A model generated the notes under the pieces. That model was not told the DNA's origin. It searched no databases and saw only the letters and a list, made by a program, of their open reading frames with translations. Positions 26,209 through 33,871 of a stretch of DNA of 45,097 nt are shown in pieces. The first letter of the stretch is position 1. Each line of letters starts with the position of its first letter. Location: the NCBI GenBank assembly GCA_035560415.1, contig DATMZG010000113.1, positions 1 to 45,097 on the forward strand, written 5' to 3'. The translations under genes were made by a program, and so were the position numbers. Source of the stretch: DATMXT01 sp035560415 (GTDB taxonomy: Bacteria; Bacillota; Clostridia; Oscillospirales; Feifaniaceae).

Positions 26209-26904
26209 ATGCCATATTTCTACTTTGACTACACCTATTTCATCCTTGTGGTCCCGGCCATCCTCTTTTCGCTGTGGGCGCAGGCGAGGGTGCAGTCCAC
26301 CTATGCGAAATATTCCAAAGTGCACGCGCGCAGCGCCGTCACGGGACAGGGCGCGGCGGGCAGCATCCTGCGCGAAAACGGCATGGTGGATGTGCTCATC
26401 GGCCATGTGCGTGGAAAGCTGACCGACCACTACGACCCCCGCACCAATGTCGTCAACCTCTCGGACACCGTGTACGACAGCACCTCGATTGCCGCCATCG
26501 GCGTCGCCGCCCATGAGACGGGGCACGCGCTGCAATACGCCGAAAACTATCTTCCGGCGCGGCTGCGCATGACCATGGTGCCGGTCACCCAGTTTGGCGC
26601 AAACCTCTCAATGCCCCTCATTCTCATCGGCTTTTTCATGCAGCGCCAGCCCCTCATCGACATCGGGCTCATTTTATACTCCCTCATGTTCCTCTTTCAG
26701 CTGGTCACGCTGCCGGTCGAGTTCAACGCCAGTAGCCGCGCCCTTGCCGCCATAGAGGCGGGCGGGATTTTGACTGAGGGCGAGCTTGCGGGCACCCGCA
26801 AAGTGCTGGCTGCCGCGGCCCTCACCTATGTGGCGGCCATGCTGACCTCGCTCATGAGCCTGCTGCGCCTGCTCATCCTTTTTGGCGGCCGCCGCCGTGA
26901 CTGA
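26209..26904 (+). CDS. YugP-family membrane zinc metallopeptidase
   Basis: This 231-residue integral membrane protein has an N-terminal helix (9-24), a cytoplasmic-type domain with the zinc motif H102-E-T-G-H106, and two or three further helices (about 125-165 and 205-226). It matches the YugP (DUF2265) family of putative membrane proteases, whose substrate is unknown. Clostridia often carry it between fmt and rsmB, as here. ATG 26209 directly follows the fmt stop. Confidence 0.92.
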   Translation: MPYFYFDYTYFILVVPAILFSLWAQARVQSTYAKYSKVHARSAVTGQGAAGSILRENGMVDVLIGHVRGKLTDHYDPRTNVVNLSDTVYDSTSIAAIGVAAHETGHALQYAENYLPARLRMTMVPVTQFGANLSMPLILIGFFMQRQPLIDIGLILYSLMFLFQLVTLPVEFNASSRALAAIEAGGILTEGELAGTRKVLAAAALTYVAAMLTSLMSLLRLLILFGGRRRD

Positions 26905-28108
26905 CGCCAGAGCCGTTGCGCTCTCAGTGCTTTTAGCGGTTGAAAAGGGCGAGCTCTCGGACGCCGCGCTCGACCGCATGCTGCCGCCGGACATGGACAA
27001 AAGGGACAGAGCCCTTGCGACCGAGCTCGTCTACGGCACTTTGGAGCGCCAGCCGCAGCTCGACTTCTGGCTTGCCCCCTTTGCGGGCAAACCCTTAAAG
27101 CGGCTCGACCCGCCGGTGCGGGCCATTTTGCGCGTGACGGCCTATCAGATGCTCTTTCTCGATAGAGTCCCGGACTTTGCCGCCGTCAATGAGGCGGTGC
27201 GGCTCGCGGGGCGCCTCTGCCCGAGGGCCAAGAGCTACGTCAACGGCCTGCTGAGGGCCTTTGGAAGGGCCAAAGACAGCCTGCCGGGCGCCAAGCCCTG
27301 GTCCATGTCGGATGGGCTCGAAAAGCTCTTAAAAGAGCAGTACGGCGAGGAGATGCTCTACCGGTTTTCCCAACGGCCGCTGCTCCAACTGTGCGTCAAT
27401 ACGACACGGGCGACGGTTGAGCAGGTCTGCGAGGAGACCGGCGCCCTCCCGTCCGCCACGCCCGGAATTGTGGAACTTGCGGGCGGCGTCGTGCCTGAGC
27501 TTCCCGGCTTTAAAGAGGGACACTTCTTTGTTGAAGGGGCAGCGTCCGCAAAAGCCGTAGCGGCACTCGACCCCAGACCCGGCCAGTCGGTGCTGGACCT
27601 CTGCGCCGCGCCCGGCGGCAAGAGCTTTGCGGCCGCGCTGCGCATGAAGGGCATGGGGCGCATTGTCAGCCGCGATTTAACCGTCGAAAAAGTGGCCCGC
27701 ATCAAAGAGGGCGCGCAGCGCCTTGGCTTTGATTTAATTGGGACATCTGTGGCCGACGCCACGGTGTACGACCCGGCGCTTGACGGAGCTTTTGACTGCG
27801 TAATCTGCGACGTGCCCTGCTCGGGGCTTGGCGTCATGGCCAAAAAGCCGGAAATCCGCCTCAAGGACCCCGCAAGCTTTGCGGGGCTTCCGCCCTTACA
27901 GCTCGCCATTTTGAAAAACGGCGCGAAATACCTCAAAAAGGGCGGCCGGCTGCTACACTCCACCTGCACGCTGAACAGGGCCGAAAACGAGGCGGTCACG
28001 GCCACTTTCCTCGCGGAAAACGCCGACTGTTTTCTGCTGTCGCAGGAGACGCTGCTGCCGGCGGCCGACATGGACGGGTTTTACTACGCTGTCATGGCAA
28101 GGAGGTGA
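26897..28108 (+). CDS. rsmB: 16S rRNA (cytosine-967 C5)-methyltransferase
   Basis: This roughly 403-residue enzyme methylates C967 of 16S rRNA with SAM. An N-terminal NusB-like helical domain (ARAVALSVLLAVEKG ...) is followed by a Rossmann methyltransferase with SAM motif DLCAAPGGKS. Two catalytic cysteine motifs are present, DVPCSGLG and STCTLNRAENE. GTG 26897 gives the usual N-terminus; TTG 26882 would add five residues, and neither has a clear ribosome site. It may rely on coupling to the upstream gene, which it overlaps by eight bases. The 3' end carries the strong ribosome site of rlmN. Confidence 0.95.
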   Translation: MTDARAVALSVLLAVEKGELSDAALDRMLPPDMDKRDRALATELVYGTLERQPQLDFWLAPFAGKPLKRLDPPVRAILRVTAYQMLFLDRVPDFAAVNEAVRLAGRLCPRAKSYVNGLLRAFGRAKDSLPGAKPWSMSDGLEKLLKEQYGEEMLYRFSQRPLLQLCVNTTRATVEQVCEETGALPSATPGIVELAGGVVPELPGFKEGHFFVEGAASAKAVAALDPRPGQSVLDLCAAPGGKSFAAALRMKGMGRIVSRDLTVEKVARIKEGAQRLGFDLIGTSVADATVYDPALDGAFDCVICDVPCSGLGVMAKKPEIRLKDPASFAGLPPLQLAILKNGAKYLKKGGRLLHSTCTLNRAENEAVTATFLAENADCFLLSQETLLPAADMDGFYYAVMARR

Positions 28109-29139
28109 GGGAACTGACGGACATCCGCTCAATGACTTCGCATGAGGTGGAGGAGCTCATCCTCTCCTTAGGCGAGCCGAAATACCGCGCCGCGCAGGTC
28201 TATGCCTGGGTGGCCAAAGGCGCCGCCTCCTTTGATGAGATGTCGGACATTCCCTCGGCCCTTCGCGCAAAATTAAAAGAACTCTGTCGTCTTTCCGCCT
28301 TGAAAATTCTTGAAAAGCAGACTTCAAAGGACGGCACGGTCAAATACCTGTTTGAACTCCACGACGGCAACACGGTTGAGAGCGTTTTGATGCGGTACGA
28401 GCACGGCTCCACCCTCTGCGTCTCAAGCCAGGTCGGCTGCCGCATGGGCTGCAGCTTTTGCGCCTCAACTGTTGGCGGCCTTGTGCGAAACCTCTCTGCC
28501 GGCGAAATGCTGGAGCAGGTGCAGGCGGCGGCGCAGGGCAGCGGGGAGCGGGTTGACGGGCTGGTGCTCATGGGCATGGGCGAGCCGCTCGACAACTACG
28601 ACAATGTCATAAAATTCCTCCATCTTGTCAACGATAGCTTGGGGATGGGCATTGGATACCGGCACATTTCGCTGTCGACCTGCGGCCTCGTCCCGATGAT
28701 TGATAAACTGGCGGGGGAGGGGCTACCCATCACGCTCTCCATTTCGCTCCACGCGCCGACCGACGCGGTGCGCGCCGCCATGATGCCGGTCACAAAGAAG
28801 TGGCCCATAGGGCAGGTGGTCGCGGCGGCCTCCCGGTACGCGAGGAGAACCGGCCGCAAAGTCTATTTCGAATACACGATGGTGGCGGGCGTCAACGACT
28901 CGAAGGAGCAAGCTCAGCTTCTTGCGGCGCTTTTACGGGGAATTCTCTGCCATGTCAACCTCATCCCGTTAAACCCGGTCGCAGGCAAGGAGAATGTCGC
29001 CTCCGACAGAAAGCGCATATACGCCTTTTCGGCAACCCTCATGAAAAACGGGGTCTCGTCTACGGTGCGCCGCCGCCTTGGCAGCGACATCGACGCCGCC
29101 TGCGGGCAGCTTCGCCGCAGACGCATGGACGGGAACTGA
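28105..29139 (+). CDS. rlmN: 23S rRNA (adenine-2503 C2) / tRNA methyltransferase RlmN
   Basis: This radical SAM enzyme of about 344 residues methylates A2503 of 23S rRNA and A37 of some tRNAs. It has the cluster motif C112-R-M-G-C116-S-F-C119, the MGMGEPLDNYDNV segment, and the C-terminal Cys333 (DAACGQL) that accepts the methyl group. GTG 28105 is the only standard start near the N-terminus, but it lies inside the perfect Shine-Dalgarno AAGGAGGTGA. CTG 28114, eight bases after GGAGG, would give MTDIRSMT and fits better. I list the longer form and flag the CTG. Confidence 0.95.
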   Translation: MRELTDIRSMTSHEVEELILSLGEPKYRAAQVYAWVAKGAASFDEMSDIPSALRAKLKELCRLSALKILEKQTSKDGTVKYLFELHDGNTVESVLMRYEHGSTLCVSSQVGCRMGCSFCASTVGGLVRNLSAGEMLEQVQAAAQGSGERVDGLVLMGMGEPLDNYDNVIKFLHLVNDSLGMGIGYRHISLSTCGLVPMIDKLAGEGLPITLSISLHAPTDAVRAAMMPVTKKWPIGQVVAAASRYARRTGRKVYFEYTMVAGVNDSKEQAQLLAALLRGILCHVNLIPLNPVAGKENVASDRKRIYAFSATLMKNGVSSTVRRRLGSDIDAACGQLRRRRMDGN

Positions 29140-29189
29140 AGATATTAAAGCTGCGGGTTCGAAAAACACAGAGGAGAGGCAGGTGCCAA

Positions 29190-29921
29190 GTGGAATACCG
29201 TGGAGTGACGCATATAGGGCTTGTGCGCTCGCAAAATCAGGACTGCTACGAGTGCTTCGGGCTGCCGGGCGGGGCAGTCTTTGCCGTCGTCTGCGACGGC
29301 ATGGGGGGCCCCTTGGGCGGCGAAGTGGCAAGCGCCCTTTCCCGCGACATCATCAGAGACGTCATTGACGGGGGCTACACTGAGGGCATGGACGGGGAGG
29401 CCGTCATGCAGCTGCTTCGCGTCGCCCTTGAGGCGGCCAACGCCGCGGTTTTTGAGCGGGGCGCAAGCGAGAACGAACATGCCGGAATGGGTACGACGGT
29501 CGTGGCGGCCCTCATCCGGAAAGACGAGGCCTTTGTCGCCAACGTCGGCGACAGCAGGGCCTATCTCTTCACGGAGCAGGGCTTAGAGAAAATCACCCAT
29601 GACCACTCGGTCGTGCAGGAGATGCTCGACGGCGGCACCATCACCGAAAACGAGGCCAGAAGCCATCCGCAAAAAAACATCATCACAAGAGCCCTTGGCA
29701 CGCAGGAGAGCGTCAACATCGACATATTCCGGGTGGATGTCGCCCCCGGAAACCGCATACTGCTCTGCTCCGACGGACTGACCAACATGGTCGAGGACGC
29801 CGACATCTCGTGGGAGCTTGCCCGCCCCGGCGCACTGGACCAGGTGCTGTCCGCCCTGCTTCACAGAACCCTTGAAGCGGGCGCCACCGACAACATCACG
29901 GCCGTTGCGGTCGAACTGTAA
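29190..29921 (+). CDS. prpC: PP2C-type Ser/Thr protein phosphatase (PrpC)
   Basis: This 243-residue metal-dependent phosphatase reverses the action of the PASTA kinase encoded next. PP2C motifs are RSQNQD (13-18), VCDGMGG (34-40) with the metal Asp36, GDSRAY, LCSDGLTNM and the C-terminal TDNITAV. The start is GTG 29190, with GAGGAGAGG ten bases ahead. The frame is open far upstream across rlmN, but those residues are not PP2C-like. The gene precedes prkC by 12 bases, the conserved phosphatase-kinase pair. Confidence 0.96.
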   Translation: MEYRGVTHIGLVRSQNQDCYECFGLPGGAVFAVVCDGMGGPLGGEVASALSRDIIRDVIDGGYTEGMDGEAVMQLLRVALEAANAAVFERGASENEHAGMGTTVVAALIRKDEAFVANVGDSRAYLFTEQGLEKITHDHSVVQEMLDGGTITENEARSHPQKNIITRALGTQESVNIDIFRVDVAPGNRILLCSDGLTNMVEDADISWELARPGALDQVLSALLHRTLEAGATDNITAVAVEL

Positions 29922-29933
29922 GGGGGTGGCGGC

Positions 29934-31799
29934 TTGGAACGGTTAATCGGAAAAATTGTCAACGACAGATATCGCATTAAGAGCATTGTCGGCGTCGGCG
30001 GAATGGCCGTCGTCTACCGCGCCATCGACATTCACACGGGGGCTGTCGTCGCGGTCAAGGCGCTCAAGCACGAATTTTTGGAGGATGAGGGCTTTCGCAC
30101 CCGCTTTGAAAACGAGTCCCGCGCCATCTCCATCTTAAATCATAAGAACATCGTCAAAATTTACGACGTGGCCTTAAACGAGGACCTCTATTACATTGTG
30201 ATGGAGTATCTCGACGGCATCACGTTAAAGCAATATATCAAGCAGCAGGGGCGCCTCGGCTGGCGGGAGACCCTCTACCTCACGGAACAGGTGCTCTCGG
30301 CCCTGCACCACGCCCATGAGAGCGGCATTGTCCACAGGGACATCAAGCCGCAGAATATCATGCTGCTCCCGGACGGCTCCATCAAGGTGACCGACTTTGG
30401 CATCGCCCGCTTTTCCCACGCCTCGACCGCCACCATGACCGACAAGGCCATCGGCTCGGTGCACTATATCAGCCCCGAGCAAGTCTCGGCCGCCGGGGCC
30501 GACCCCCGCAGCGACATCTACTCGGTCGGGGTCATGATGTACGAAATGCTGACGGGCGTGCTGCCCTTCGACGCCGAAAACCCCGTCTCGGTCGCCCTCA
30601 TGCAGCTTCAGACGCCGCCTCCTCCGCCCACAAAGCACTGCCCCGAAATTCCCGAGGGGCTTGAGGAGATCATTTTAAAGTGCCTGGCCAAAAATCCCGA
30701 CAACCGCTATGAGTCGACGCAGGACCTGCTTGACGACATTGAGCGGTTCAAGCAAAACCCCTCGATTCGGTTTGAGTACAAATATCTCTCGGACGAAAAC
30801 CCCACCAAGTATATTGACGCCATCAAGACCATCAAGAGCGGCGAGGAGTTTGAAAACGAGGAGCGCCGCCGCGGGGCACTCGGCGCCATGTCCGGCATCA
30901 TGGCGGCAGTCGTACTCGTCGCCGCGGCCTTTATCCTGCTCGTCGCAAAGCCGTGGGCAAACGCCGTGCCGACCGACGTCCGGATTCCGAATCTCGTCGA
31001 CCTCTATTATGACGAGGTCGTGGCCGACACCGAGACCTACGGCGACTTTCGCATTGTGGAGCTCCAGCGGGTCTACAACGACGACTACGAGGCCGGCAAA
31101 ATTTTCAGCCAGTCGCCGGTCGAGGGCATGGTGGTAAAGCCGGGGGCCGACATCAAAGTCAGCATAAGCTTAGGTCCCAAGCGGGCCACGGTGCCCGCAG
31201 TCTCCGGGAAAAACTATATTCAGGCCGAAATTGACATCGAAAAGCTCGGGCTCAAATGCGACGTCATGCGGGAGTACAGCGACTCGGTCGTGGAGGACTA
31301 CGTCATTCGCACCGACCCCGAGGCCGGAACCGAGCTTGAGGCCGGTTCCTCCGTCCTGCTCTATGTGAGCCAGGGGCGCAAAATCAACAAGGTGTCTGTG
31401 CCGACGCTCGTCGGTCTGTTGGAGGACGAAGCCCGCCGCAGCCTCAACGAGGTGGGCCTTGTCGCGTCGACTGCGCAGGTGCCCGGCGACAAGCCCTACG
31501 GCACCGTCATGACCCAGAACATCGGGCCGGGACAGCAGGTCGACGAGGGCACCATCATCAACCTCGAAATCAGCGACGGCTCTTCGGCCCCGGTGCAAAA
31601 GGAGATCACGGTCACATTCCCCAAGAGCCCGTCCACTTTCACGCTGACCGTCAAAAAGAGCGGCGAAGTGGTCTACGAGGCGCCCCACGCGGCCGATGAG
31701 AAGTCGGTTCGCCTCGTGCTGTCCGGGCGGGGGACCGAGATCGTCGAAATTTATATCAACGGTGTGTTAAAGGAGTCCGGATTTGTCGATTTCACTTGA
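29934..31799 (+). CDS. prkC: PASTA-domain Ser/Thr protein kinase (PrkC/Stk1)
   Basis: This 621-residue membrane kinase senses peptidoglycan fragments or lipid II through its outer domains. The cytoplasmic kinase domain (about 12-275) has GVGGMAVVY (20-28), Lys42, HRDIKPQN with Asp136, DFG 154-156 and SPE 180-182. A single membrane helix lies at about 316-338. Outside are three PASTA repeats (about 347-412, 415-483, 490-553) and a C-terminal Ig-like tail. The start is TTG 29934 behind AGGGGGTGG. The 3' end overlaps rsgA by 17 bases. Relatives control cell wall growth, germination and RsgA-type GTPases. Confidence 0.97.
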   Translation: MERLIGKIVNDRYRIKSIVGVGGMAVVYRAIDIHTGAVVAVKALKHEFLEDEGFRTRFENESRAISILNHKNIVKIYDVALNEDLYYIVMEYLDGITLKQYIKQQGRLGWRETLYLTEQVLSALHHAHESGIVHRDIKPQNIMLLPDGSIKVTDFGIARFSHASTATMTDKAIGSVHYISPEQVSAAGADPRSDIYSVGVMMYEMLTGVLPFDAENPVSVALMQLQTPPPPPTKHCPEIPEGLEEIILKCLAKNPDNRYESTQDLLDDIERFKQNPSIRFEYKYLSDENPTKYIDAIKTIKSGEEFENEERRRGALGAMSGIMAAVVLVAAAFILLVAKPWANAVPTDVRIPNLVDLYYDEVVADTETYGDFRIVELQRVYNDDYEAGKIFSQSPVEGMVVKPGADIKVSISLGPKRATVPAVSGKNYIQAEIDIEKLGLKCDVMREYSDSVVEDYVIRTDPEAGTELEAGSSVLLYVSQGRKINKVSVPTLVGLLEDEARRSLNEVGLVASTAQVPGDKPYGTVMTQNIGPGQQVDEGTIINLEISDGSSAPVQKEITVTFPKSPSTFTLTVKKSGEVVYEAPHAADEKSVRLVLSGRGTEIVEIYINGVLKESGFVDFT

Positions 31800-32679
31800 C
31801 GGCATCATTTTAAAGGGAATCGGCGGATTCTACTATGTGGAGACGCCTGCCGGCATCTACGCCTGCAAGGCGCGGGGGCTCTTTCGCAAAACTCGCATTA
31901 CGCCCCTGCCGGGCGACCGGGTGCGCGTCGCCGTCACCCACGAGGGCGACAGGGAGGCCTATATCGAGGAGATCTATGCGCGCAAAAGCCTCCTCGTCCG
32001 CCCGCCCTGCGCCAATGTCGACCGCATGTTCATCGTGGCCTCGGCCGGCACCCCGGAGGCCGTGCCGCTCCTCATTGACAAAATGACGGCCGTCTGCGAG
32101 AAAAAGGGGATTGACCCCGTCATTCTCGTCAGCAAATCCGACCTCGCCGACCCCGAGCCGCTGGTCGCGGCCTACCAAAAGTGCGGGTTTACGGCCTTTG
32201 CCGTAAGCGCACAGACGGGAGAGGGGCTTGGCAGGCTGAAAGACCTCATCAAAGAGCATCTGTGCGCCTTTGCGGGGCAGTCGGGCGTCGGAAAGTCGAG
32301 CATATTGAACTTCCTGCTGCCGGACGTGGCGGCGCAGGTGGGGGAGCTCTCGCAGCGGCTTGACAGGGGCAAACATACGACGCGGCATGTCGAGCTCTTC
32401 TCCTATGCGGGGGGCCTGATCGCCGACACGCCGGGCTACGGCGACCTGTCCATCGAGCGGTTCGAGCCGGTTTACAAAGAGGAGCTCGAGGGCTGTTTTC
32501 GGGAGTTTGCGCCCTATGTCGGCCGCTGCCGCTTTGCGGGGTGCAGCCACGACAAGGAGCCGGGCTGCGCCGTCAAAGAGGCGGTAGCGGCGGAGGAAAT
32601 CCCTGCCTCCCGGTATGAGAGCTATCTTGCGATGCTCTATGAAGTGAAGGATTTGAAGGAGTGGGAGCGAAGTGAGTGA
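31783..32679 (+). CDS. rsgA: Ribosome small-subunit-dependent GTPase RsgA
   Basis: This 298-residue circularly permuted GTPase helps 30S maturation. An N-terminal OB domain (1-75) precedes the GTPase motifs in permuted order: G4 SKSD (117-120), G1 GQSGVGKSS (165-173) and G3 DTPGYG (215-220). A zinc knuckle closes the protein (C249, C254, H256, C262). The start is TTG 31783 with AAAGGAG seven bases upstream, inside the end of prkC. RsgA is a known substrate of PrkC-type kinases, which fits the coupling. B. subtilis has rpe next; here thiN follows directly. Confidence 0.96.
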   Translation: MSISLDGIILKGIGGFYYVETPAGIYACKARGLFRKTRITPLPGDRVRVAVTHEGDREAYIEEIYARKSLLVRPPCANVDRMFIVASAGTPEAVPLLIDKMTAVCEKKGIDPVILVSKSDLADPEPLVAAYQKCGFTAFAVSAQTGEGLGRLKDLIKEHLCAFAGQSGVGKSSILNFLLPDVAAQVGELSQRLDRGKHTTRHVELFSYAGGLIADTPGYGDLSIERFEPVYKEELEGCFREFAPYVGRCRFAGCSHDKEPGCAVKEAVAAEEIPASRYESYLAMLYEVKDLKEWERSE

Positions 32680-33310
32680 GGGGCGAACCTGCGTGATCAT
32701 GGCTGCCATGGGGCTGACGGACGAGGAGGCAATGGAGATTGCCGGCCTTGAGCGCCCCTACATAATCTGCGCCGACGCGGGATATGCCCACGCGGCGCGC
32801 TGCAAAATTGTCCCAGACCTCGTTTTGGGCGACTTCGACTCTTACTGCGGCACCGTCGCGACGCTCGCCGGCGCCGTTGAGACCTTTCCGGTCGAAAAGG
32901 ACGACACCGACACGATGCTGGCCGTCAAAGAGGGCCTTGCCAAGGGCTGCAGGGACTTTCGCATCTACGGGGCGCTGGGCGGGCGGCTTGACCACACAAT
33001 GGCCAACATCGTGGCGCTGCGGTATCTGCTCGACCACGGGGCGTCCGGCTGGCTTATCAGCCGCGAAAACTGCGTCACCATGATTGAAAACGACACGATT
33101 GTCGTCAAAAAGGATGCGCGTTTCCCCAACGTCTCCATTTTCTGCTACGGGCCGCCGGCCAAGGGCGTGACCATCCGCGGCTGCCAGTACCCTTTGACCG
33201 ACTACACCTTAGACGAGCATTTTCCGCTCGGCGTCAGCAACCACGTCCTCGAAGACGAGGGCGCATTCACGGTCAAAGACGGGACGCTGCTGGTCATTTT
33301 GTCGGCGTAG
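32672..33310 (+). CDS. thiN: Thiamine pyrophosphokinase
   Basis: This 212-residue enzyme transfers pyrophosphate from ATP to thiamine, giving thiamine pyrophosphate. Typical segments are ICADAGYAHA, PDLVLGDFDS (about 48-57), the PVEKDDTDTMLA motif that binds thiamine and metal, and GALGGRLDHTMAN. The C-terminal beta-sandwich ends in a LSNHV-like VSNHVLEDEGAF. GTG 32672 overlaps rsgA by eight bases. It is the last gene of the housekeeping operon. Confidence 0.95.
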   Translation: MSEGRTCVIMAAMGLTDEEAMEIAGLERPYIICADAGYAHAARCKIVPDLVLGDFDSYCGTVATLAGAVETFPVEKDDTDTMLAVKEGLAKGCRDFRIYGALGGRLDHTMANIVALRYLLDHGASGWLISRENCVTMIENDTIVVKKDARFPNVSIFCYGPPAKGVTIRGCQYPLTDYTLDEHFPLGVSNHVLEDEGAFTVKDGTLLVILSA

Positions 33311-33366
33311 CAATCATAGGCGCTTTCACATATACTGTCCCAGAGAAGAAAACTGGGGGACGGGAT

Positions 33367-33516
33367 ATGGGATTTTACCGCGACATTTTTGGACTTGGCA
33401 TCATATTTTTCGGTGCGGGAATTCTGCTGTCCACTTTTTTACCGGCGCCGATTCTTGTTGTAATTATGGCCGCGCTCATCATAGGCGTCGGGTATCTCAT
33501 ACTTTGCAGCAGGTGA
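33367..33516 (+). CDS. Small 49-residue membrane protein
   Basis: An ATG with GGGGGA seven bases upstream opens a 49-codon frame: MGFYRDIFGLGIIFFGAGIL at the start, ending YLILCSR. Two hydrophobic stretches (about 8-24 and 28-46), split by PAP, suggest a helical hairpin in the membrane. I do not recognise the family. The clean ribosome site supports translation. A CATATACT sequence at 33329-33336, equal to the -10-like octamer before the DUF3794 gene, lies upstream and hints at sporulation control (weak). Confidence 0.6.
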   Translation: MGFYRDIFGLGIIFFGAGILLSTFLPAPILVVIMAALIIGVGYLILCSR

Positions 33517-33528
33517 GGTGATGCCGCA

Positions 33529-33654
33529 GTGAGGCTTATAATAGCCAAAAAGGGAACAAGGCGCAGTAAGCCCTGTGCGCCTGCGATGCCGGAGCCGCCA
33601 GTGTGTGCCCCGGAGTCGGGAAGAAGAAGAAAACGCACGAGCAAAAAGAAATAA
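33529..33654 (+). CDS. Possible small basic 41-residue protein
   Basis: GTG 33529 opens a 41-codon frame ending just before the terminator at 33665. The product is rich in Lys, Arg and Pro (MRLIIAKKGTRRSKPCAPAM at the start, GRRRKRTSKKK at the end) with two cysteines. A GAGGTGA site lies about seven bases upstream. It has no recognised homologue and could be a chance frame. Its position, 12 bases after the membrane protein gene and directly before a terminator, favours one small transcript with both. Confidence 0.35.
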   Translation: MRLIIAKKGTRRSKPCAPAMPEPPVCAPESGRRRKRTSKKK

Positions 33655-33664
33655 GCTGGCTGTA

Positions 33665-33700
33665 AATGACGGCGGGACTGTTGTCCCGCCGTCATTTTTG
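33665..33700 (+). terminator. Rho-independent terminator (left edge of the SpaA/sortase cassette)
   Basis: AATGACGGCGGGAC pairs with GTCCCGCCGTCATT around a TGTT loop, followed by TTTG. The core GGCGGGACTGTTGTCCCGCC recurs with one change at 36291-36310. Confidence 0.9.
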
Positions 33701-33705
33701 TCAGT

Positions 33706-33772
33706 CGAAAAGTCATTTTCGTCTGACAATTTTCTCAGTCATGGAAATATTAAGTATTTGAATGACTTTTCG
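33706..33772. repeat. 12-bp inverted repeat upstream of the spaA-like gene
   Basis: CGAAAAGTCATT (33706-33717) and AATGACTTTTCG (33761-33772) are exact reverse complements separated by 43 AT-rich bases. They lie about 100 bases before the surface protein start, just upstream of a CATACAAT hexamer-like -10 (33789-33796) that lacks a clear -35. They could be operator half-sites or a leader stem. Confidence 0.6.
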
Positions 33773-33871
33773 GATTTTGCCATTTTTTCATACAATATCC
33801 TTTGTGCAAACGAAATATTATAAATCCACCGAGATAAAATAGATTCTGATTTCAAAAAAGGAGTTGTTGAA

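Noticed and set aside
33311..33664. A spoVM gene after thiN
   Set aside because: None of the small frames here resembles the 26-residue SpoVM sequence.
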